DNA of 64,000 nt from DAHUXN01 sp963811805 (lineage in GTDB: Bacteria; Acidobacteriota; Terriglobia; Acidiferrales; UBA7541): the NCBI GenBank assembly GCA_963811805.1, contig CAWESU010000003.1, forward strand, positions 300,738 through 364,737, read 5' to 3'. This document shows positions 45,412 to 53,775 of this stretch, piece after piece. The notes under the pieces are model-generated. The model was not told the DNA's origin and made no database searches. It saw only the letters and a list, made by a program, of their open reading frames with translations. Both the position numbers and the translations under genes were made by a program. Positions within the stretch are counted from its first letter, which is position 1. The number at the start of each line of letters is the position of its first letter.

Positions 45412-45481
45412 CAGCGGCTCTCGACCCGAACTCGGATAGAGTTCGGGTTGCAAACTCTATTTTCAGAGGAGAGCCGCTGTG
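45412..45481 (+). promoter_or_regulatory. Hairpin sequestering the transposase ribosome site
   Basis: CAGCGGCTCTC (45412-45422) is perfectly complementary to GAGAGCCGCTG (45469-45479), which covers the end of the AGAGGAG ribosome site and the first base of the GTG start. Inside it, ACCCGAACTC/GAGTTCGGGT forms a second 10-bp stem (45424-45448). mRNA reading in from outside would hide the start codon, a known IS safeguard against impinging transcription. Confidence 0.65.
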
Positions 45482-46753
45482 AGGAAAACCTATCAGGGAA
45501 TGAAAGACAAGTGCAAGGAGAAGTTCGAAGTGCTTGGCAAGCGGGAGTTGCTGGAGGTGCCGCTGCCGATGGTCGAAGTGTGGGAGGAGCTGCAAGCCCA
45601 GGTGGAGCAGTTGACCGGGGCAGCGGGGCTGCGCATCATCGGCACGATTCTGGAAAACGAAGTGACCCGGCGCGTGGGACCGCCACACCGGCCGGATCCG
45701 GTGTCGGGTGCCGTGCGTTGGGGGCGCCAGCCGGGTTACGTGGTGTTTGGCGGACAGAAAGTAGCCGTGGAACGTCCGCGGGTGCGCACACGAGAAGGTC
45801 AAGAAGTGGAGCTGGACAGTTACGCGCGGTTGCAGCACGACGGACGGCGGCAGCGCGCGGTGCGCGAAGGCATCGTCGCGGGACTGACCTCACGGAACTA
45901 TCGCCGCGCGGTGCAAAGCGTGGTGGATGGCTACGGGATCGAGAAGTCCAGCGTGAGCCGGGAGTTCGTAGCGGCCAGCGTGGCGCAGTTAAAAGAACTC
46001 TGTGAGAAGAAACTCGACGGCGTGGACCTGGTGGCCATCCTGATCGACGGGATTCATCTCGGCAAACAAGTGCTGGTGGTGGCGCTGGGCATTGAAATCA
46101 GCGGAGAAAAACACGTTCTGGGGCTGTGGCAAGGGGCGACAGAGAACACTACGGTAGTGAAGGAGTTGCTGGAGGACCTGGTGGTACGCGGCCTCGATCC
46201 CGAGCGGCGTTACTTGTTCGTGATCGACGGAGCGAAAGCGTTGCGCGCGGGGATCGAGCGGGTGTTCGGCGAACGCGCCGAAGTGCAGCGCTGCCAGATC
46301 CACAAGCGGCGGAACGTAAAAGAACATCTGCCGCAGAGCGCCCAGGGCGATACGGACCGGAGAATCCGCAACGCCTATGCGATGACCGAGTACGCGGCGG
46401 CCAAAGCGGAACTCGAGAAAATCTTCCGGCAACTGGAGCGCATCAACCCCAGCGCGGCACGGAGCCTCGAAGAAGGGCTGGAAGAAACCCTCACCGTGCA
46501 CCGGCTCGGTGTGGGAACCCTGTTGCGGAGAACGCTGTCCTCAACCAATCCCATCGAGTCGTGCCTTTCGACCGTCGAGAAAGTAGCGCGCAACGTAAAA
46601 CGCTGGCGTCAAGGAGAGCAAGCCTTGCGCTGGACGGCCACCGGGTTGTTGGAAGCGCAAAAGAAATTCCGGCGAGTGAAAGGCTACCGGGAACTGGAAC
46701 TCTTGCATCGCCGGATGAACCCGTCGTTGACTCAACAGGAACAGGTCGCGTAA
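45479..46753 (+). CDS. IS256-family transposase
   Basis: The 424-residue product has the mutator-type DDE core: DLVAILIDGIHLGKQVLVVA (first Asp), RYLFVIDGAKALRAGIERVF (second Asp), QRCQIHKRRNVKEHLP (family QRCxxHKxRN signature) and SSTNPIESCLSTVEKVARNV (Glu). The N-terminus is the usual helical DNA-binding region. The GTG start at 45479 follows AGAGGAGA. The frame is intact, so the element may be active. Confidence 0.93.
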   Translation: MRKTYQGMKDKCKEKFEVLGKRELLEVPLPMVEVWEELQAQVEQLTGAAGLRIIGTILENEVTRRVGPPHRPDPVSGAVRWGRQPGYVVFGGQKVAVERPRVRTREGQEVELDSYARLQHDGRRQRAVREGIVAGLTSRNYRRAVQSVVDGYGIEKSSVSREFVAASVAQLKELCEKKLDGVDLVAILIDGIHLGKQVLVVALGIEISGEKHVLGLWQGATENTTVVKELLEDLVVRGLDPERRYLFVIDGAKALRAGIERVFGERAEVQRCQIHKRRNVKEHLPQSAQGDTDRRIRNAYAMTEYAAAKAELEKIFRQLERINPSAARSLEEGLEETLTVHRLGVGTLLRRTLSSTNPIESCLSTVEKVARNVKRWRQGEQALRWTATGLLEAQKKFRRVKGYRELELLHRRMNPSLTQQEQVA

Positions 46754-46804
46754 CGTGCAGAAAGTCGAGAGCCGCTGCTTTCAACTAGAACTGGGACAAC
46801 TTCT

Positions 46805-46812
46805 GAAAAACA
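46805..46812. repeat. Right target-site duplication of the IS element
   Basis: GAAAAACA, the second copy of the 8-bp sequence at 45365-45372. Confidence 0.85.
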
Positions 46813-49744
46813 CCCAGGAGCCATCCGGACTTGACGCCATCCCTTCAGGAGTAAAGCCGATAGCGAGGTTCGTGCCAGTCGCATCACATCCTGGGACCCC
46901 TGTGCAGCTGATAACCCCTGTGTCCAGATTAAGTACGTGGGTAACGACACTGGTGCTAGAACTGGAGCATCGTACATTTTCGACAATCCGATGAGGAGCC
47001 AATGAAGTCAGCGACTGGGCTTGCCCAAAGCAAGCTTCATCCTGTGATGTTAGGGCAGTTTCCGTGCTTATGACGGCACTTGTGCTCGGATTGATTACCG
47101 AAACCGTGTCGTCGGTGGAGTTCAGCACAGCAAGCTCGGTACCATCTGGCGTCAGGGCCATGTATGTTGGGTTGTTGCCAACCGTTATCGGAGACAAGAA
47201 AGTATTCGTCGTTAGATCAAAAAGCTCGACAAGATTATGGTCAGTGTTCGCGACGTATAACCGTTGTCGCTGCTGGTCGTACACGATACTGTTTAGCTGG
47301 CCCGCAAGTGGGTATACCTGAGCATTTGCTAGGTAGTTGACACCGCCAGGGAGCGTTGTCGACCCATAAAAGGTAGTCACCGTGACATCCGCGCTTCCGG
47401 GCGTGCCAGGCGGCACGGTTACCTGCATGGTCTCTAGCGGCGTCAGCCCACCCGTATCATTGGCCAGCGGTGCAATGCCCACAATTCCGGCTGCCTGTCC
47501 CCCGATAGTTACTGTCGTCGGTGTAACGCCAATGGTCTTGAAGCCGTAGCCGTAAATGTTTATCGTGGTCTGACCCGAAGACGGAACGGCACTTGGATCG
47601 ACCGCGACGATTGTCGGTCCGTAATTGACGGCATCCGGAAGAATCTGGTACCACCCATCCGATCGCACCACCGTGACGTTGGCCGGTCCCAGGGCGCTTC
47701 CCTTCGGGAGGAGCAGATCGAGTTCCTCGGGAGATTTCACCGAAAGTTCAGTGGCAGCAGATGTTTGCGGCGAAGCCGGCGGCGCGCCCACGAAAACCGA
47801 ATAGTTGGAATTTTGATCAAAGCCGTTCCCAATAATGGCCGAGCTTTCAGGATTGGACAGACTGCCCGTAGAAGGGCAAAGCACATTTGGAAAACTGAAA
47901 CTTGGCACCGGGGGAAAGGTGGTGCCGGGCTGGATCGGCATGCTGTTTTCCATGCACGCATCCGTTGCCGGGAACCCAGACGGTTCGAGAGAGGTGTCCG
48001 GTACCAGCTCTCCGGGATCGCTTGCGTCAGTCACTGCGAGCCCCAAGGAAGCCGTCCCGAAAATCATTCCCGTTTCATCAATGGCTAGGGGATCCGTCGC
48101 ATACTGTTGCATCATCAAGAACAGGCCCTTTGGTGCCAACGTAGTGGCGTCGTAAGCAGCTCCAATATTGCCGAATCCTCCGTTGGCCTCTGAAAATAGG
48201 GCGTATAGAGTGGTGCCATCTAAACTGAAGATGCTATACCCCGGGTAGTCAGGATTGCCGCCGAGCCACGAAGAAAGAAGGTTGAATTGGCTGTCATAAA
48301 GATACAGTCCACTCACACCGCTAGGCCCGCTTCCCAAGACAGCAACTCTTGAGCCGTCTGGACTCAATGAAAAAGTCCCTCCACTTTGGAGGTTGGAATT
48401 CGAATAAGGGACACTATAACTATTCGAAGTGGCGTTATAGAGAACAGCCACTGGCGAATAGCCAGATTGAGACGAAAGCACCACCGTTGTGCGGTCAGCG
48501 CTGCGCGCAAGAAAAAAAGGCCCTCCAAGCGGAGATGGAAAGTTGGGCGGATCGTCCGGCGTGATTGTTTCCGCAGTTGGACTCCATAAGAAGACGTGGC
48601 CGCCCTGTGCATTTAGAACAAGCACGTTGCCCGTCGACAGAGCAACGACCCCGACAGGCGTGGCCTCTAGATTCCCGGTGGTTGGCACTAGCTCCGAGCC
48701 GGTGACCTGATACGATGTCGGATCAAGGGTAAAAACCTTGGAAAGGCTGCCCACAAATACATTCGAACCATCGGCAGACTCATCGATAGCATCCGGCTGT
48801 TCCACGGGGATTGTGGCAATCAAATGCTGGTCGGTCGACGACAGGACGACGACCTCATTGAGATCGGGAAGCGTCGCAAAAACCAGCTTTCTAGCGGAGT
48901 CATAGACTGCGCCCCCGGGATTGTCATCTGTCCCAACAAAATTGCTTCTCGTTGCTGCTGTGATTGCCGGAAAGGGCGAAGTCACAGTGACATTCAGGAT
49001 CGCCGTGCTCGAATCGCCCGCGTTGGTGGTCGCAGTTATAAACACCGGCGCGTTGGTGATAGGCAAAGAATCGATGTTCGCGTAGAACGTGACAGTGAAA
49101 GGACCGGGTTCGCTGCCGGCTACGAAGGGATTATCGAGTTCCGGCTGCACAGGTACCGTGGAGAATTCCAGGGACACATCGGGGGACGGTGTTGTGTTGG
49201 AATTCATCGTAACTTGGACACCACCACTGCCCCCAGCTTCGAGAGAGAGCTGGTTTGACGATAGACTTATCTGAAATGGTGCCGCCGACGAAATGTTAAG
49301 TGGAAGCGACGTCGTGTGACTTACGAATCCATTTGCACTAGCTATGTTGAGATTTAGCTGACCAGTTGCTGCTGCCGAGGTTGCGGCAATCAAGACAGTA
49401 ACGACATCACTGGGGGAATTTAGTGTAATTGGGCCGCTAGGATAGACCGCAATACCGGCAGGTAAATTCGGAAAAGAAACAGTTACCGTGAACGACGCGC
49501 TGCTTCCCGTGGGGGTTTCTTGCAGAGTGATCGGTTGTGGGCTCCCGCCCTGTTGGAGAGCCACTGTATTGGGCCCTACTGTTAAGGTGAAGTCCGGAGG
49601 AGGCGGAGGCGCAGGAGAAGATTGCGATTGCTGTTGACTTCCTCCACTGCATCCGACGAGAAACCAGCCAACCTGCAACAAAATGAGCAGCGTATGTCGG
49701 AGTCGAGTTGGCGTTCGAGAGGAATTCGCGTGCATATTGCTCAA
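46805..49744 (-). pseudogene. N-terminal part of secreted beta-propeller/IPT lipoprotein, truncated by the IS
   Basis: The frame runs from the TTG at 49744 (or ATG at 49735) and is cut after about 980 residues, ending with six foreign residues from the IS. It has a lipoprotein signal (LILLQVGWFLVGC), Ig-like domains (about 50-260), propeller blades (RKLVFATLPDLNEVVVLSST; RQRLYVANTDHNLVELFDLT) and two IPT/TIG domains near 640-830. It would have been exported and surface-anchored; the propeller and IPT units suggest ligand or polysaccharide binding. The 5' part could still yield a truncated secreted protein. Confidence 0.85.
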
Positions 49745-50481
49745 GTCATCCTATTCAGGTTTGTTCACGCTACTATACTATAATACCGGGCGGTGTGTAG
49801 GGCTCCCCTCGCACTCTAGCCTGAAAATTATCCGTGTCTCACAAAACGTTGTGACGGGCGCGAAGCTACACCCACAGCGAGATCGAAGTTCAGGCTGCCG
49901 GGCGGTCTCTTCTCTTGCGAGAGTTCCTGCGCGAAACCACAAAAAAAGATCGAACGGCGAGCAGGCAGAGGGGTGGTCCCTTTTTCGCATGCATATACGC
50001 ATACTCCGCATACGTCTGACGGGATAGGAGACAGAAGCCCGCAAAGTTGCACCCCCTGTAAGGCGTTGCGTTTCTTGGAGGGATCGCGTTCAGTAGGATT
50101 CAGGCTCTGAAAGCATTTCTGGGGGTGGAATAGAAACTAACCTAGCGGCGCTTTCTGGCAAGTGTCTGACGGGCTGCGATCTTTGCCAAACCAAGCACGA
50201 TCCCTGAATTTGTCATCACTGCGTACCGCCAACGTTTCTCAGCCGCGCGCCTTGGCAAATCAAAATCCTCTTGGGTCATCTTCACATTTACCTGAATCGT
50301 GCGTTTCATGCCTTCTTGTATCTGCTAAACACAGAACGCCAGCAACGTTACTATTCGTACTGAAAATGCTTCCTGTACGTTCGGCCAGCTTACCGCTTAG
50401 GCATTCTGGTGCTCGACAGCGAGTTGACCAAAACGATCCGAGCTACACTGACGCAAGCATCCCACAAGGAGAGATAAACCG
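49745..50481. other. 737-bp gap containing the left boundary of the 14-kb element
   Basis: 49745-50023 contains the promoter region of the lipoprotein gene (AT-rich TACTATACTATAATACC near 49770) and no gene that I recognise. The inverted repeat is at 50024-50057. GTCTGACGGG occurs immediately outside it (50014-50023) and again inside at 50164-50173. 50174-50465 holds an open frame without a ribosome site or family resemblance, which I do not call. Confidence 0.6.
50024..50057 (+). repeat. Left terminal inverted repeat
   Basis: ATAGGAGACAGAAGC, three differing bases, then CAAAGTTGCACCCCCT. This is the reverse complement of 63967-64000 at 31 of 34 positions. Weaker similarity continues inward (GCGTTGCGTTTCTTG here; GCGTTTCCTTGC on the other side). 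Confidence 0.85.
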
Positions 50482-51099
50482 ATGAAACGGACGCTCGCAG
50501 TTTCAACTACGATCATTTTCATGCTCATGGTTACATCAGCCACTTTCGGACAAAGCACCACCGAGACGAAGAAGGAGCCAGTGAAACCTGTGGCTAAAAC
50601 ATCGGCTCTAGCAAGGACAGCGCCAAAGGAATCTCCAGATCGCGCTAAACCGGCCCAGTCATTTCACTCGTTGTTTTCCAGGAAACAAAAGGACGAGCCG
50701 GATCAACACGCGCGAGAAGCTCGCGGAGTAGAAGAAGTCCATCCGGCGGCTCGCCCACTTGAACCTCAGCACAGTTTTTACGAAGATCACTTGCAAGCAG
50801 CGCATGCGATTCGCGTTGAGGATCAACTGCATTTCGATGGGCGGCGCTTTGATGATGCCTATTTCGCAGCCAATTTCGGAATAAACCATTCACTCGTTGT
50901 GACGCCCGTCATTGTTCCTGGCGGAGGCACGTATATGTGGTTTGGCTCTTTTTGGTTCTCAGCACCCTCCATGCCAGTGGGATTTGTTTGGACCCGCCCG
51001 GTTTGTATTGAATATGACGCTGTCAACGGCTTTTATTACATGACTGACCTTTCAACCGATCCGCCGACCTTTGTGAAGGTTGAAGCCGTAGTGCAGTAG
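50482..51099 (+). CDS. Hypothetical secreted protein (cargo)
   Basis: The 205-residue product has a clear signal peptide (TTIIFMLMVTSATFGQS), a Lys/Pro/Ala-rich linker, and a C-terminal beta-rich, aromatic domain (TPVIVPGGGTYMWFGSFWFS; PVCIEYDAVNGFYYMTDLS). I recognise no family. AAGGAGAG lies ahead of the ATG. It is the first gene inside the left inverted repeat and precedes a second secreted protein by 55 bp, likely an operon. Confidence 0.65.
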   Translation: MKRTLAVSTTIIFMLMVTSATFGQSTTETKKEPVKPVAKTSALARTAPKESPDRAKPAQSFHSLFSRKQKDEPDQHAREARGVEEVHPAARPLEPQHSFYEDHLQAAHAIRVEDQLHFDGRRFDDAYFAANFGINHSLVVTPVIVPGGGTYMWFGSFWFSAPSMPVGFVWTRPVCIEYDAVNGFYYMTDLSTDPPTFVKVEAVVQ

Positions 51100-51154
51100 G
51101 AGATTCGAGCAGAGGTTCTCAAAATAATCTGCGGAAAACAGGAGAGAAAGAACC

Positions 51155-51727
51155 ATGAAGATAATTTTATCAGCTTTATTTCTTGGGCTGATTGCTAGCT
51201 TGGCGGTGGCGCAAGACCAACCACCGGCTCCCCAGTCCACAGTTTTTATGGGACACCAATTGGGCGAAACTGTTCAGCAATGGTTCAGCGCCAGCGATGA
51301 GCCGAAAAGATGCGCGGAGTGGAAGAGGAATAAGGCTGACAACAAACTGTTTTGTAAAGTGGCAGACGACATCGCGCAAGGGAGATCGGGTATGCTCGAT
51401 ACCAGACAGCCGGGCGACAGCGTACTCGCAAGAGATCGCTGGTATTTTCAATATGGCAAACTCGCTGCACTAATCGGAACTTTTCTCCCCTACGACAAAA
51501 CCCTCGCGGAACTTCGTGAAAAGTACGGCCCGGAAACGAAAAAGCAGGCAAAACTGGTCGTGCACGTGCTAAGCCCGACGTACCCTGTCTTTGGCGAAAA
51601 GTGGGCCATGCCCGACGGCACACTACTTTTCTTGGTAGAGGATACGCGTGCCGTCAATCATGCGAATCTCGTGATAAGCACGCAAGCGTATATCGACCAA
51701 CAGCAAGACGCAAACAATCCGTTTTGA
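51155..51727 (+). CDS. Hypothetical secreted protein (cargo)
   Basis: The 190-residue product has a signal peptide (IILSALFLGLIASLAVAQD) and a soluble domain beginning FMGHQLGETVQQWFSASDEP, with a Cys pair (RCAEWKR and LFCKVAD) and KLAALIGTFLPYDKTLAELR. The layout resembles small periplasmic domains found in many Acidobacteriota paralogues, but I cannot name the family. AGGAGAG precedes the ATG. Confidence 0.65.
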   Translation: MKIILSALFLGLIASLAVAQDQPPAPQSTVFMGHQLGETVQQWFSASDEPKRCAEWKRNKADNKLFCKVADDIAQGRSGMLDTRQPGDSVLARDRWYFQYGKLAALIGTFLPYDKTLAELREKYGPETKKQAKLVVHVLSPTYPVFGEKWAMPDGTLLFLVEDTRAVNHANLVISTQAYIDQQQDANNPF

Positions 51728-51813
51728 GAGGTGTGTGTACGATAAGGGTCATAAAAAGCTCTCGCACAAGAAGGTTTTTTTTGCTGGGCGATCCAACTGG
51801 CACATCGCAACCC

Positions 51814-52719
51814 TTATTGAGGGAATAGATTTGGCGTTACACCGGAAGTCGAGCAAATTGCCTCAAGTTCTGGATAGTGCTCAATCAAGGTTGCGGGTGC
51901 CTTTACAGGACGTTTGGTAAGCAAATGGATAAGCTGAAGAGCGTTTACGATGGCTTTGCCCCGGTAATGATTGTTGGTGATTACGAACGTGGACTCGGAG
52001 TTTTCGGCGACGGTGTGGATGCGCTCCGCCCAAGGTTCAAGCTCTTTTCCGCTGTATAAATAGTTGTACCGATCCTCTGACGGCATGTTCGGATCGTCAG
52101 AAAACCAAGTATCGTACCGGCGTCCGTGAAGCCGGATGTAGCCCACTGGCGCTGTCGCGCGGTCTGACGGCCTGAGCGAGCGTCCAATCACCGGCTGGTC
52201 AACATTGCAAAAGCCGACGCCGCACTCCCCCAGCAGATCATAGAAGTCCTTCTCATTCCAGGATGCGTGACGAACCTCAACGACGAGGGGATATTCAGCG
52301 AAGCGAGCAAACAGTTTTTTCAAGTAACCAAGATTCTCCGGCGTGCGATGGAACGAGAAAGGGAATTGCGCAAGCACCGCGCCCAGTTTGTCGGCGTCCC
52401 GCAGCGGATCAAAACCGGCACGGACGGCCCGCTCATCTTCTATGTTCGCGTTCCGTTCGTGAGTGAATTTCTGCCAGAGTTTCGCTGTGAATAGGAATCG
52501 TGGATTCTCCGCAACAAAGTCGATCCACTTCCGTGCCGTGTCCGGCTCGATTGGGGAGTAAAAAGAGGTATTGAGTTCGATGGCATCGAAGTACTGCGCC
52601 AAGTAAGCAGCTTCGTGAAAACCGGAAGGGCGGCGTTTGGGATAGACGATTCCCGCCCAGTCTTTGTACGACCATCCGGCGGGGCCGATGCGAACTGGCG
52701 CGGGTTTTGGAGATTCCAT
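51814..52719 (-). CDS. DUF72-family protein (YecE-like TIM barrel)
   Basis: The 301-residue product matches DUF72: VRIGPAGWSYKDWAGIVYP, YLAQYFDAIELNTSFYSP, FLFTAKLWQKFTHERN, LAQFPFSFHRTPENLGYLKK, LVVEVRHASWNEKDFYDLL, and a YIRLHGRRYDTWF segment. The biochemical role of the family is uncertain. It is divergent from the RecA-like/PolB operon across a 60-bp spacer. Confidence 0.9.
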   Translation of the reverse strand: MESPKPAPVRIGPAGWSYKDWAGIVYPKRRPSGFHEAAYLAQYFDAIELNTSFYSPIEPDTARKWIDFVAENPRFLFTAKLWQKFTHERNANIEDERAVRAGFDPLRDADKLGAVLAQFPFSFHRTPENLGYLKKLFARFAEYPLVVEVRHASWNEKDFYDLLGECGVGFCNVDQPVIGRSLRPSDRATAPVGYIRLHGRRYDTWFSDDPNMPSEDRYNYLYSGKELEPWAERIHTVAENSESTFVITNNHYRGKAIVNALQLIHLLTKRPVKAPATLIEHYPELEAICSTSGVTPNLFPQ

Positions 52720-52779
52720 TTACTTTCGCCTTTTATTCGTCTACAATACTCCTGCTCTGCCCTTAAGAGCGCCAACATT

Positions 52780-53400
52780 ATGACTCTACCCCTCGCGTCA
52801 ACCCGCACGGAACAGCATTCTTCTCTGAATCCGTGGGTTCTCCCACTTCGACAGTTGTCCGTTTTCTATGGCTCGCCGCAAGTGCCGCGTCTCTCGCACT
52901 ACTTCCTGCCGAGACTTTTGCTGAATGATGAGCGCGTTCTGTTTTTAGACGGAGCCAATCAGTTTGACCCTCTTTTGCTTGCTCGGTTTGCCCATAAGCG
53001 AGGGCGTGACAGTTCCTCTTTCAATCGGCTCGTGCGTGTTGCGCGGGCTTTCACATGCTTTCAGTTGACGGAGCTAATCACACGCACGCCAAATTTCTTG
53101 AACAGTTTTCCGGCGAAGGTTTTGGTGATTACGGCTATGCCCGATTTGTTTTTCGATGAAGACGTGCGGGAGCATGATGCGCGAGCATCGTTTGAACACG
53201 CGCTAGAAGGATTGCGGCAGATTGTACGCGATTCAGTTCCGCTTGCCGTTTTCTCAGATGCGACTTCCTTCCACACGGGGCGACTAGGGTTCTTCCATCA
53301 ACTCACCAAACAGGCCGACAGGCTCTTGAAAGTCGAAATACGAGCGGATGACAAACTCGCCTTCACTTGCGAGAAAGAGACGCCCCAATTACCAACCTAG
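52780..53400 (+). CDS. RecA/Rad51-like protein lacking a P-loop
   Basis: The 206-residue product follows the order of RecA-like cores: LSVFYGSPQVPRLSHYFLPR (where a Walker A would be), VLFLDGANQFDPLLLARFAH, a FNRLVRVARAFTCFQLTELI segment and the Walker-B-like KVLVITAMPDLFFDEDV, then LPLAVFSDATSFHT. No GKT/GKS is present, so nucleotide binding by the usual loop is unlikely. It starts an operon with a small protein (22 bp) and a B-family polymerase. By analogy with ImuA-type RecA-like partners it may be a non-catalytic recruiter of the polymerase; this is inference. Confidence 0.65.
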   Translation: MTLPLASTRTEQHSSLNPWVLPLRQLSVFYGSPQVPRLSHYFLPRLLLNDERVLFLDGANQFDPLLLARFAHKRGRDSSSFNRLVRVARAFTCFQLTELITRTPNFLNSFPAKVLVITAMPDLFFDEDVREHDARASFEHALEGLRQIVRDSVPLAVFSDATSFHTGRLGFFHQLTKQADRLLKVEIRADDKLAFTCEKETPQLPT

Positions 53401-53421
53401 TCGTTTTGCCGGAGAGATGTT

Positions 53422-53775
53422 ATGGGCCGCACAGTTCCCACTTTTGTTCAACTCGTTCAGCAAACCATCCAACGATGGGCGAAATTCCGCCGCGCTCTTA
53501 GACGCGAAGATCAGCCTCACTTCGACAAACTATTCCTTTCGGTGAGAGGGTACACACAAGCGGCAACCTACCAATGCAGTGACAATCCGATGGAAGCCAT
53601 TCTTCTTTCCGTGGCGCTCGATCAAGAGAAACGCATCGCGGCACTTGAAAAGCTCGTGAAGGGAAGCGAAGAAAACCATGCGACTGAACGGCTGGATTCT
53701 CGATCTCTATCCCGGCCAACAAGGAATGACAATTTGGCTGATCGACGCGAATCAGGCTCACTACCGTTTAAGTGA
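53422..53775 (+). CDS. Small helical protein between RecA-like and PolB genes
   Basis: The 117-residue product begins MGRTVPTFVQLVQQTIQRWA and contains a helical core of about 80 residues (RREDQPHFDKLFLSVRGYTQ; MEAILLSVALDQEKRIAALE). The last 33 codons overlap the start of the downstream polymerase in another frame and are of low complexity. It is unknown; the overlap implies translational coupling with the polymerase, so it may be part of the same complex. Confidence 0.6.
   Translation: MGRTVPTFVQLVQQTIQRWAKFRRALRREDQPHFDKLFLSVRGYTQAATYQCSDNPMEAILLSVALDQEKRIAALEKLVKGSEENHATERLDSRSLSRPTRNDNLADRRESGSLPFK

Larger units (their letters stand above)
45373..46804 (+). mobile_element. IS256-family (mutator-type) insertion sequence, 1432 bp
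   Basis: The ends are imperfect inverted repeats: GAAGTTGTCCC at the left and, on the other strand, AGAAGTTGTCCC at the right, followed on both sides by TAGTTGAAA and then AGCAGCGGCTCTCGAC. The single transposase gene fills most of the element. The 8-bp duplication and 1.4-kb size are typical of IS256 elements. The outermost base is ambiguous by one position. Confidence 0.9.

Noticed and set aside
50162..50485. 107-codon open frame near the left inverted repeat
   Set aside because: No ribosome site, no coherent hydrophobic pattern or motif, and it runs into the start of the well-supported gene at 50482.
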